A DNA stretch of 64,000 nucleotides, from assembly GCA_024449915.1 (NCBI GenBank), contig JAMZAV010001457.1, positions 248,001-312,000 of the forward strand, given 5' to 3'. Under the pieces are notes generated by a model. That model had not been told where the DNA came from, ran no database searches, and saw only the letters and a program-made list of their open reading frames with translations. This DNA is from Sweltsa coloradensis (Eukaryota; Arthropoda; Insecta; Plecoptera; Chloroperlidae). Position numbers and translations under genes: made by a program. Positions 46,575 through 57,700 of this stretch are shown piece after piece; position 1 is the first letter of the stretch, and each line of letters opens with the position of its first letter.

Positions 46575-47400
46575 TACATCGGATTTGTGTAGGGCCTAGG
46601 CCTACGTTTACTCTCAATAGGCCCTAACAGTTAGGGCCTCCGCCTACCTAGGGTAGGTAGAACTAGGGCCTAGACCTAGGCCTAGGCGAGTGGAAAGCCC
46701 TCGTAGGCTAAGTATACGCTAGGCTGGACCAAGTGTTTAGACCAGGGAAAACTGTGAGGCGAGCGTAGGACCTAGACCTAATAAATTACTTCCATGAATA
46801 GCACTTGGAGTGTCTAGAGGCCTTTGTGTAGGGCCTAGGCCTACGGACGGCCCGAGTCCAGGAGGTTAGGTTGCCCTAGCTAGGGCCTAGGCTTAGGGAT
46901 GTCTAGAAGCTAGGGTGGTTAGCTAGGCTTACCTGATTAGAAGCTTATGCCCAACCACGTTCGAACGCGCTGACTTTACTTTAATGCGAAGTAAGCTTGT
47001 TATAATATATCAATATTTAAACTATTCAAAGCGAGCCGTAGCTAGAATCTTTGGACAAAAACCACCTGATGCTCACATACAAAGCGCAGTTTGAACATCT
47101 TCCAGGGAAGCTTTGGAAGCCACAGCCAGTGGGATACCCTACGATCTCTGACCACAGCCATCTAAATCGTTTAGGAATATTAACGCGGTACATACAAACT
47201 TTATAATATATAATATTTGAGTTGATCATGTGTATTTTATTGTATTTACTTCAAGGTTCATGTTGACCTTGAAAAATGTCAAGAATCAAGAAATAGGTTT
47301 ATAATAATATAATATCTTTTATCTTTTGGTTCAAAAACAAAAAAATCAGCAAAATCAACATTAATATATTTTTCATTTCTTTTCCCTTTATATAGGTGAC
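46575..47400. other. GGCCTA-rich stretch, no gene
   Basis: 46590-46930 is packed with AGGCCTA/TAGGGCCTA words, similar to the core of the hAT MITE at 14885. The rest is AT-rich without coding signal. Confidence 0.45.
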
Positions 47401-47435
47401 AGTTCAGTTCAGTGTTCAGTTCAGTTCAGTTCTTT
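47399..47435. repeat. (GTTCA)n short tandem repeat
   Basis: Seven copies or partial copies of 'agttc' occur in a row. Confidence 0.8.
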
Positions 47436-47947
47436 ATTGTACATAGGTATTATGTGTGATAACACTTATACATGGTACATGGGCAGCAAATTATTGGTTC
47501 CAGTAAACATTTACAGTAAAGCATTAGCTTACACGGTAATACAATTAAAATTACATTCGAATTCGCTTTTGAGCTATCACATATGGCTGTCACAAATACA
47601 GATGAACATGCTTAAAATAAAATAAAATGGTGATGATTATTATTATTACTATTATTATGGTGACAAATGCTCTTAATTAATACCAAACATGACTTATTTA
47701 TTGACACTTTGAAATTCTTGTCACATAATTAGCTTATTAATTTTAATTAATTAATTAATAGTTAAATAATAAGACTCCATCGTGGAGCCAGTTATTTTCG
47801 TATTTCTCATTACAAAATATAAATAACGGTAAATTTTTATGCTGGTATCACATTTTGCACTAAAGTTAGAAATCTTTACTCCACTACTAACAAGTATAGC
47901 AACTAGTAATTAAAGGCGTCTCTGTCCTTCACTCTCATTGTCAATTA

Positions 47948-48432
47948 CTACGTTTACATGCAGGTTTGAAAACGATTTCAAAACGTTTTGAGTTTTCAAA
48001 ACTGCATGTAAACGCTTCGAATCTAGGTTTGGATCGGTTCAAGTCAATCCTGTTTGCTAGTAGAGGTGACTTGAAAACTAGTTTTGAAAACTGTCATGTA
48101 TACACCTGGCTGCAACCAAAACGCTTGTTGTGTTGCAATTTGAGGTTATGTTTTCTAAAAGCAAGTTAGGAAAATGATTTTTATATTCTAAATTATGTTC
48201 TAAATGTTACGGCAAATGTTTTTGGTCATGTAACGAAGTTATACTTATGTTTTACGCAATAAAACTATAAATTTTCTTCTTTAGAAAACATTGTACTTTA
48301 TTGTGCTGTCTACCGGGAAATAAGTGAACTAAATAATAGTTTGAGAACGTTTTCAGATCTTTATCATGTAAACGCATCATCGTTTTGACTTGACTCAAGT
48401 CAAAACTTTTTCAAAACCGCATGTAAACGTAG
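47948..48432. mobile_element. MITE (485 bp) with TA borders
   Basis: CTACGTTTACATGCAGGTTT faces GCATGTAAACGTAG at the other end, with TA on each side (47946-47947 and 48433-48434). 'gcatgtaaacg' recurs internally. Confidence 0.7.
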
Positions 48433-48456
48433 TAACTGTCTTTAATTAATTATTTA

Positions 48457-48717
48457 CTAGGGAAACGCCAAAGTCGTTGTTAGACGAGTGAGTGAGCCAT
48501 GTGTTGAGTGCGCCGGAACATTTGCATTTAAGTTTGATTATAATATTCGTATAAATAATAGGGTATTTAAGTTTAGGTCATAGCTTAGGCCATAATGCTC
48601 CACTGTAGCCTATGATAGGCTAGGGAGGCCAAAGGTAGGGGGAAGAAAAGGAATGTTACCGGGTACTCAACACATGGCTCACTCACTCGTCTAACAACGA
48701 CTTTGGCGTTTCCCTAG
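48457..48717. mobile_element. 261-bp palindromic MITE, TA|GGGAAACGCC family
   Basis: Inverted ends of about 40 bp start CTAGGGAAACGCCAAAGTCG and continue 'ttgttagacgagtgagtgag'. If TA is the duplicated target, the element proper starts with GGGAAACGCC. Further ends of this family are at 30631, 50052, 50645, 50933, 51151 and 51218. Confidence 0.8.
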
Positions 48718-49058
48718 TTTTATAAACAAACAGAAAGCACGCCAATTAATGGCGGCGTAGAATGTGTTTTTGTTTGCAAAAATAACAAATTAAACACGGC
48801 CCATACTATGTTTTAATTATTCCTGTTTGATCTTTAATTGTTTGTACCAAGGCAGTGATCAAGATCCATGAATCTCAATGGAGTTTCTACAAACCATGGA
48901 TGTTACTATTTTAAGTCCATGCACAAACCAATCGTATCTTCTGTCGCTAAACGCAAATTTGTATAGTATGAAAAATTACAAAAGACATAAAAATTGTATG
49001 GGATTATTCATGTACATCGTACTTTATTTCGCATGCCAACCATCTAGGTTAATAATAT

Positions 49059-49575
49059 CAGGGTGCGAATTAACGACTTTGCAGAAGGGGGGATGGCTTA
49101 GAACAGTATTTTCGTTGGCAAACCGGGGTCTGGGGCAAAGCCCCAGCCGCCGGAGGCGAATTTTTTGTGTGGGTATTATTGAGCTTCAGATGGCCTTAGA
49201 AGCGATCTGAGGAAAATATTTGGGGGATTATTCTCAAGATGGCCTTAGAAGCGATATGATAAAAAAATTTGGGTCATTATTGCCCTCGAGATGGCCTTAG
49301 AAGTGATCTGAGGAAAAATTTGGGGGGATTATTGCCCTCAAGATGGTATTAGAAGCGATCTGAGGTATTATTTTGAAAGGAATATGTGTAAATTGACGCA
49401 TTATTTATTAACATTACGAGATAAAGTCACTTGATATGTTATGAGATGAGATGGGAATCCAGAGGTGGGGATTTAGCCATCCCCGGCAGGGATACCTTTC
49501 AGTAAAACAGAGCCAGGGATGAAATTTCCAGAGGGGGGGAAATCCCCCCCATCCCCCCCGTCAATTCGCACCCTG
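49059..49575. mobile_element. hAT MITE (517 bp)
   Basis: CAGGGTGCGAATTAACGAC at the left and GTCAATTCGCACCCTG at the right. The 8-bp duplication AATAATAT lies at 49051-49058 and 49576-49583. Inside are four direct repeats of 'gatggccttagaagcgat' (49190-49360) and the 'gggtctggggcaaagcccca' hairpin. Confidence 0.9.
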
Positions 49576-49849
49576 AATAATATTAATTACAAATAAATAA
49601 AAAAATAATTTCTGTAGTGTTTTAACATTGCAGAATAGTATAAGAAACATAGCCAGTACGAGAACGAGCTAAGATTGCAAGGTTTACTCAATCTCCGTGC
49701 GGAGTTTTGGGTAATCTTGAGCGTGCAAGTTTCGATGCATCTTGGCCAGTGCCGCGCACCTCTTGACATTCCAAAAATTATAATTCTTCCCGAAAAAACA
49801 TTGTTGTTAAAATAGAACCTACACATTTAAGCCCATCTATCAATTTATT

Positions 49850-50052
49850 ATTTACCTACCTAAGGTCTCCCTAGCCTATCATAGACTAAAGTGGTGCATT
49901 ATTACCTTACAGTTGACGTGCCCTTATACCAACTCAACTTAAAACCCTATTATCTATACCGATATAATTATCAAACTTAAATGCAAATGTTGCCGTGTAC
50001 TCAACACATGACTCGCTCACTCGTCTAACAACGACTTTGGCGTTTCCCTAGT
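49850..50052. repeat. Half element of the TA|GGGAAACGCC family
   Basis: Homologous to one arm of the composite at 50645-51151 ('agtggtgcattattacctta', 'acgactttggcgtttcccta'), with only the right terminus present. Confidence 0.65.
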
Positions 50053-50379
50053 CGAGTTGGCTAAAGCGCACTTATAGCCGAAATGTGGGAGACGTGGGTT
50101 AAATGGTCGGGAAAGATTTTGTAATTTCTGGATTGTATTTTTTAAATTATTTAACATGTTTTGAAATGCATATAACGCAGTGTAGTCCATTATCTGTGAC
50201 AATACTACGGAAAACATGGCCAGTAGGATATACGTGAAAATATTGCAAGGTTTACTCAATCTACGAGCGGAATTTAGGGGTACCTTGACGTCCAACATTC
50301 GATTAACCTTGGACACGGCATTTCACAGCCAGGTAAATAACAAACAAAATATATTATCTCAAAATGAAAACCATTGTCG

Positions 50380-50640
50380 TTAAAATAATTCCCATACATT
50401 TCAACGAATTTTTCAGTTTTTTATTTCTTGCAGGTTTAAATCGTAACAGATTGTGCTCATTTTGTTAGCAGTTCTCAGTTACCTGGTCACTGATGTCTGT
50501 TTAAAATTTCAGCTCGGTCTATTTGGCCGTTCGGCCGTATGAGCCTGGACAGACAGACATTTAACATTTAACAGAATTAATCACGACCAAGGACCGATCG
50601 AGTAGCGTTGTAGACTACGTTCGCTGCGCTCACTCGTCTA
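50380..50640. repeat. Dispersed repeat ending GCTCACTCGTCTAA (copy 1)
   Basis: 'gttagcagttctcagttacc', 'atttggccgttcggccgtat', 'ggacagacagacatttaaca' and the terminal 'cgctgcgctcactcgtctaa' are shared in the same order with 51830-52108. No coding capacity. Confidence 0.75.
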
Positions 50641-50644
50641 ACTA

Positions 50645-51151
50645 GGGAAACGCCAAAGTCGTTGTTAGACGAGTGAGTGAGCCATGTATTGAGTACCCGG
50701 AAACATCCCCTTTTCCTCCCCAAAACCTAAGGCTGAATCTAGCCAGCATGGGCATATTTCTCCTCCACAGTTTATTAGGCTAGAGTGGTGCATTAGGCCT
50801 TACAGTGTTGACGCGCCCTTACTACAACTAATCTCAAACCCCTCTCATTTATACTCATGATATATTAATATTACCGAGTATTCAACACGTGGCTTGCTCA
50901 CTCGTCTAACAATGACTTTGGCGTTTTCCTAGTATATTATGAGTATAAATAAGAGGGGTTTGAGATTAGTTGTTGTAAGGGCGCGTCAACACTGTAAGGC
51001 CTAATGCGCCACTCTAGCCTAATAAACTGTGGAGGAGAAATATGCCCATGCTAGCTAGATTCAGCCTTAAGTTTTGGGGAGGAAAGGGGATGTTCCCGGG
51101 TACTCAACACATGGCTTGCTCACTCGTCTAACAACGACTTTGGCGTTTCCC
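50645..51151. repeat. Composite inverted repeat of the TA|GGGAAACGCC family
   Basis: Arms 50645-50865 and about 50937-51151 are reverse complements (about 215 bp each; 'aagagggg', 'cctccacagtttattaggct', 'ttgacgcgcccttac'). The spacer is a separate right-end fragment of the same family. One more right-end fragment follows at 51154-51220. Confidence 0.8.
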
Positions 51152-51829
51152 TAGTGTTACCGAGTACCCAACACATAGCTTGCTCACTCGTCTAACAACG
51201 ACTTTGGCGTTTTCATAGTATGGTTTCAGAGGGCGTCAACCAATCGTGTAGTCGTTGTCGCCGTCTTCGTACTGAATGGAGGCTTTGACATAGTTGAGGT
51301 TAAGTTGATTTGGATTAAAGGCGCGTCAACTGTTAGGTTATAATACGCAACTCTAATCTAGGGGATATAGGAAGGATAACCTTATGCAGAACAGAATCAG
51401 CTACAAGTAGGTGAAAGGAAAAGAGGGGTTCTCACGTCGTGGTCGTCATAGTCTTTGTCATCGTTCGTGTCGTTATGGTCGTCGTCGTTGCGGAGGAGGA
51501 GAGGTCCCCAACGACAACTACCAGAGCTCGCCTCTAGTTTCGAGGAGTAATATTCTACTTACCAGCTAACGTTTGTGAAATGGAGTTCGTTTAGGCGCGA
51601 GCCATCTCTTGGCCAAATGTCCGCCTATATCTATAATAAAGACTTTCTATCGCATGACATTGACACTTAGGAAAACAAAAATCAAAACACGTGGTGATAA
51701 CCACCGACTGTGTGATTTTTTATCCGTCACTGAAATCAATGTGTTTAATTTATTTTTATATAAGCATGGCTGTGGCCTTCTATACGTATTTGCAAATGAA
51801 ACATGTGCAATCTAAGCTCAAATTTTTAA

Positions 51830-52108
51830 GATTTTAATTTCTTGCGAGCTTAAATCGCAACAGATATTGCTCATTTTGTTAGCAGTTCTCAGTTACCTGG
51901 TCACGGACGTCTATTTAAAATTTCAGCTCAATCTATTTGGCCGTTCGGCCGTATGACCCTGGACAGACAGACATTTAACATACATACATACATACATACA
52001 TACATACATACATACATACATACATACATACATTGGACAATGCTCACGGCCAAGGCCCGATCGAGTAGAGCGTAACAGAATCCTCATTCGCTTCGCTCAC
52101 TCGTCTAA
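51830..52108. repeat. Dispersed repeat ending GCTCACTCGTCTAA (copy 2) with (CATA)n
   Basis: The same unit as 50380-50640, but with a 'cata' microsatellite of about 14 copies (51980-52032) inserted before the conserved end. Confidence 0.75.
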
Positions 52109-52585
52109 TTATTATTATTATTTTATTGTAGCGACCGGACGCAGTCTGTAACGACCAGTGAGGGCGTCTCATCTCCTTTTTGCGTCACACCCGGTGTACC
52201 CCAGGGCTCGATCCTAGGACCCCTCATGTTTAGTGATTGATCATTGGATCTCTCATGTTTACCCAATATTATTGTTCTGTTTAACTTTGCAAATTTGCAA
52301 TCAGTCATGTATATTACATTTTTTATGGGTTGGATAGTGTGTGAATAAAAACTATATTTGCAATTAATTAAACAATCGCCTTTATTAAAAAATTGAACAT
52401 AAAATTATTCTGGATAAATGTAAGCATTATGTTTATATACAGGTCAAAATCAGTGAGTCATGACATTTGTATGTTAATATTAAAACAAACCACCTCGATT
52501 ATTGGAACAAGTTCAATGTGTTTACCACCCTTATATAAAATTACATCAATAAGGATGTTTACTTTGCTTTGTGAGGACATACAAC

Positions 52586-52885
52586 CAGTGGCGTAACTAG
52601 CCATTGATTTCTTTGAGGGGCTAGGGGGGGGGGGCAGAACTGTCCGTGAAACAATTGTTACGGAAACAACTTTGGATCCTGGTACAATGCGGGCTCTGAC
52701 TGATGGGGATTGTGAAGGGTGATACTTTAAGAGGATTTAGCGTAGTTACGTCGAAAATTATAAAACTGGTCAAACTTAAGCTCAGTTTACATAATCTTGC
52801 CACACATCTCTTTGCCCCGGGCCCTCTGACAAATTTTAGGGGGCGGTTGCCCCCCCCCCTCCTAGACCCCGTTGTTACGCCACTG
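52586..52885. mobile_element. hAT MITE (300 bp)
   Basis: CAGTGGCGTAACTAG and GTTGTTACGCCACTG are imperfect inverses of a common hAT terminus. CATACAAC/CATACACC flank it (7 of 8). G-run and C-run blocks lie near the ends. Confidence 0.82.
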
Positions 52886-53825
52886 CATACACCCCATGTA
52901 TACGTGACATTAACTTAAATACATGTTGAGTACATTGATATCAAATAAAATCACAAAACATAGTATGGAAGTTAAACGCGCTCCGTTTCACAGTTGATAA
53001 GCATGTTTTATAATTTCAAAACTGACACAATTTTAACAATTTCATTTCATTATCATACAATTATTTACAAATTAAACATTTGCTACAGAAGTAAAGGTTT
53101 GTAACATTTATAAATTATTATTATTTTTTGTAAATAACATTTTAAAGGTTACATAGTAAATATTTACATGATCTTTGGTCTGATAGTTTACAGAATGTTA
53201 AAATAATACATGAATTGAATAAAATAGAAACTTATTTTTTACCATTATTCATAACATCATCAACAGGAATAAAATCACGAAATCAGTTACGCTAATCAAT
53301 TAAATCAATTAAAAGTAAATTTATTCTGATTGTTGTTTGTGAAAATTTAGAAGTTTTAAAAATATGTATAATGCAAACATATAGAAGCAATATTTAAAAA
53401 AAATACTTTAAATTTTTTTAAAAAATATATAATATTTTCTTGCAGTTAAAAACGTTAAAATGTCTAAAATAACCATATTGGTGAACATAAAATATTAATT
53501 TTCTATGACTGTATGGCTGTCCAAGTATGCTTTATTGACAACTATGTAAAGTCTCATAAAATACATCGGATTCTTACCACCCGAGCTAATATCTATAAGC
53601 CAACTGCCAGTACGTGTCCTATTACCTCAAAAGCAGCCTCATGCGCGGTCTTATTCAAGTAAATGAATCCAATAATACGCTTCCAATAACAATGTCGCAA
53701 CTAAAAAGCACGACAAGGCAAACTCAATTACAGCAGAGAGAAACTGGGCTGGTAAATCAACTGCCATCGTGATAGGTATTGGTATATATTGGAATAAGTA
53801 TAATGATATTGGTATTGTCATTGTT
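52886..53825. other. 3' flank of the NACHT-ankyrin gene
   Basis: AT-rich with no further coding frame of interest. It contains the candidate poly(A) signal below and would include the 3' UTR. Confidence 0.5.
53531..53536 (-). promoter_or_regulatory. Candidate poly(A) signal AATAAA
   Basis: AATAAA on the minus strand about 290 bases after the stop codon of the NACHT-ankyrin gene. The position is plausible for a short 3' UTR, but the flank is AT-rich and the hexamer could be chance. Confidence 0.4.
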
Positions 53826-54738
53826 TTAAAAGTATACAATCATCATCTCCTCCAGCCAGAGAGCCACCTCCTCGTGTCCCTTGTCTAGGGCGAGTCCCAC
53901 AGCAGTGTGCCCGTCAGAGTCACAGCTGTTGATGAACTCCTTGTTGTCAGCAACACTCCCGACCAGTAGACGCACCACACATAGATTGCCCAACTCGGCG
54001 GCGAATTGGAGGGGAGTCTTTAAGTCATTGTTTACGGAAGTGACATCACATCCGGTGGAAATTAGAAGTTTCACGACCTCCTCATGACCTTCAATCACGG
54101 CGTAGAACAAAGCACTCTGGCCCAGCTGGTCTCGGGCATCAAGCAAAGCTATCAGCTGATTGGAGTTGTCTTTAAAGCTGTCTATAATAACCTTTACAAC
54201 AGAATGGTGACCCGCTGCTGCAGCTTCGTGAAGAGAAGATCTTCCTTTGTTGTTAGACGAGGTGACATCAGCACCTTTAGTTAAGAGTAGCCTGACAGTA
54301 TCAAAATGTCCCTGCCGAGAAGCGTTGATAACAGCAGAATCTCCGTCTTTTTCACGGGTATTGATAAAATCAACATAATCATTGCCTTTAGCTTCAAGCG
54401 TCTCAAGGATTAGTTCTACGATCGAACAATGACTATGCTCGGCAGCTATTGAGAGGGTGGATGAATTATGATAGGAACAGGTCTGGATGTCAGCACCTGC
54501 ACTGATTAGATGTTGAATAGCTTGCACTTGGTTGTTTTCTACAGAGCGATGCAAAGGTGTGTAGCCGTAAGAACAACGTGCCTCTAAGTCACCGCCCACA
54601 CTGACAAGCAGGCGCATGATATCCACATGGCCTGCTAGCGCGGCTAAATGCATGGCTGTGTCTTCATTTGAGTCACGTGCATTCAGAAGTTGAGTAAAAG
54701 CCTCCTTGTTGTCTGAGATATTCTCTACAGCACATATT
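53826..54738 (-). CDS. C-terminal ankyrin segment of the nuclease-NACHT-ankyrin gene
   Basis: An open frame of about 300 codons, of which the ATG at 54653 is only an internal Met: the frame runs back to a TAG at about 54742. It begins with half a copy of the tandem unit (DTAMHLAALAGHVDIMRLLV). About seven more divergent ankyrin repeats follow, each with the T/S-x-L-H...A-x-x-G-H...V-V-x-L-L pattern (for example GRSSLHEAAAAGHHSVVKVI, LGQSALFYAVIEGHEEVVKL). It stops after ALWLEEMMIVYF. It is in a different frame from the long ankyrin frame upstream because of clustered indels at 54700-54790. The divergent repeats are intact, so only the junction unit is damaged. Almost certainly one protein with the next two entries. 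Confidence 0.85.
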
Positions 54739-57700
54739 AGCTAAGCAATGGCCACTGATGCTGCGGCGATGTAAAGGTAGTAGTGCCTTGAAACCACGTG
54801 TCTCCAAGTCACCGCCCACACTGACAAGCAGACGCATGATATCCACATGTCCTCCTAGAGCGGCTTTATGCATGGCTGTGTCTTCATTTGAGTCACGTGC
54901 ATTCAGAAGTTGAGTAAAAGCCTCCTTGTTGTCTGAGATATTCTCCAACAAGTATTGAGCTACAGGCAAGTGGCCGTGGAATGCTGCGCGATGTAAGAGA
55001 GTTAGTGCCTTGAAACCACGTGTCTCCAAGTCACCGCCCACACTGACAAGCAGCCGCATGATATCCACATGGCCTTGTTGAGCGGCTGTATGCATGGCTG
55101 TGTTTTCATCTGAGTCACGTGCATTCAGAAGTTGAGTAACAGCCTCCTTGTTGTCCGAGATGTTATCAAACAAGTATTGAGCGACAGGCAAGTGGCCTTG
55201 GAATGCTGCGTGATGTAAGAGAGTTTGTCCATTGAAACCACGTGTCTCCAAGTCACCGCCCACACTGACAAGCAGGCGCATTATTTCCACATGGCCTCGT
55301 AGAGCGGCTGTATGCATGGCTGTGTTTTCATCTGAGTCACGTGCATTCAGAAGTTGAGTAACAGCCTCCTTGTTGTCCGAGATGTTATCAAACAAGTATT
55401 GAGCGACAGGCAAGTGGCCTTGGAATGCTGCGTGATGTAAGAGAGTTTGTCCATTGAAACCACGTGTCTCCAAGTCACCGCCCACACTGACAAGCAGGCG
55501 CATGATATTCGCATGGCCTCCTAGAGCGGCTGAATGCATGGCTGTGTCTTCATATGAGTCACGTACATTCAGAAGTTGAGTAACAGCCTCAATGTTGTCC
55601 GATATGTTATCCAACAAGTATTGAGCGACAGACAAGCGGCCATTGTATGCGGCGCGATGTAAAGGCGTTTGCCCATTTAATCCACGTGTCTCCAAGTCAC
55701 CGCCCACACTGACAAGCAGGCGCATGATATCCACATGGCTTCCTAGAGCGGCTGCATGCATGGCTGTGTCTTCATCTGAGTCACGTGCTTTCAGAAGTTT
55801 AGTAACAGCTTCCTTGTCGTCTGAGATGTTATCCAACAAGTATTGAGCGACAGGCAAGTGGCCTTGGAATGCTGCGCGATGTAAGAGAGTTTGTCTTTTG
55901 AAACCACGTGTCTCCAAGTCACCGCCCACACTGACAAGAAGGCGCATGATATCCACATGGCCTCGAAGAGCGGCTGAATGCATGGCTGTGTCTTCACCTG
56001 TGTCACGTGCGTTCAGAAGTTGAGTAACAGCCTCCTTATTGTCTGAGATGTTATCCAACAAGTATTTAGCGACAGGCAAGTGGCCATGGAATGCTGCGCG
56101 ATGTAAAAGAGTTTGTCCGTTTAAACCACGTGTCTCCAAGTCACCGCCCACACTGACAAGCAGGCGCATGATATCCACATGGCCTCCTAGAGCGGCTGAA
56201 TGCATGGCTGTGTCTTCATATGAGTCACGTTCAATCAAAAGTTGAATTACAGCCTCCTTGTTATCTGATATGTTATCCAACAAGTATTGTGCGACAGACA
56301 AGTGGCCTTGGTATGCTGCGCGATGTAATAGAGTGCGTCCTCTGAAACCACGTGTCTCCAAGTCACCGCCCACACTGACAAGCAGGCGCATGATATTCAC
56401 ATGGCCTCGAAGAGCGGCTGAATGCATGGCTGTGTCTTCACCTGTGTCACGTGCGTTCAAAAGTTGAGTAACAGCCTCCTTGGTGTCAGAGATGTTCTCC
56501 AACAAGTATTGAGCGACATTCAAGTGGCCATTGTATGCTGCGCTATGTAAGAGAGTTTGTCCATTGAAACCACGTGTCTCCAAGTCACCGCCCACACTAA
56601 CAAGCAGGCGCATGATATCCACATGGCTTCCTAGAGCGGCTGCATGCATGGCTGTGTCTTCATCTGAGTCACATGCTTTCAGAAGTTGAGTAACAGCTTC
56701 CTTGTCGTCTGAGATGTTATCCAACAAGTATTGAGCGACAGGCAAGTGGCCTTGGAATGCTGCGCGATGTAAGAGAGTGTGTCCCATGGAACCACGTGTC
56801 TCCAAATCACCACCCACACTGACAAGCAGGCGCATGATATCCACATGGCCTCGAAAAGCGGCTGAATGCATGGCTGTGTCTTCACCTAAGTTACGTGCGT
56901 TCAGAAGTTGAGTAACTGCCTCCTTGTTGTCCGAGATGTTATCCAACAAGTATTTAGCGACAGGCAAGTGGCCTTGGAATGCTGCGTGATGTAAGAGAGT
57001 TTGTCCTTTGAAACCACGTGTCTCCAAATCACCGCCCACACTGACAAGCAGGCGCATGATATCCACATGGCCTGCTAGAGCGGCTCTATGCATGGCTGTC
57101 TCTTCATATGAGTCACGTGCGTTCAGAAGATGAGTAACATCCTCCTTGTTGTCCGAGATGTTATCCAACAAATATTGAGCGACAGACAAGTGGTCATTAT
57201 TAGCTGCGTGATGTAAGAGAGTTTGTCCTTTGAAACCACGTGTCTCCAAGTCACCGCCCACACTGACAAGCAGGCGCATAATATCCACATGGCCTCGAAG
57301 GGCGGCTTTATGCATGGCTGTTTCTTCATCTGAGTCACGTGCATTCAAATATTGAGTTACTTTTTCAGCCGACAAGTTCTTAAGTAACATGAGTACTAAA
57401 TCGACATGGCCGCAAAATGCAGCAACGTGTAAAGGGGTATATTGTTTCTCACTTAGAGACTTGATATCTGCGTCTCGTTCTAATAATAGTGCCAACAAAT
57501 GTTTTTGACCCCATTGTACGGTGCCGTGAATGATAGAAAAACCTCTGTCGTTGTCAAGCTTTGCATTTACATTCAGCCCGTTATCCAGCAGAAATTCAAT
57601 TATTTGTAGAAATCCTCGTTTTGTTATTTGAGATAACTTTGAATGGTCTTGTATTATTTGTTGTGTACATGTCAACTCAGTGCATATATCGGTGATGTTA

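Noticed and set aside
48878..49210. 110-codon plus-strand open frame as a gene
   Set aside because: It crosses the boundary of the hAT MITE at 49059, so it cannot be a conserved coding unit.
54681..57345. Satellite or CRISPR-like array
   Set aside because: The 222-bp periodicity is coding: every unit keeps the frame and the ankyrin residue pattern.
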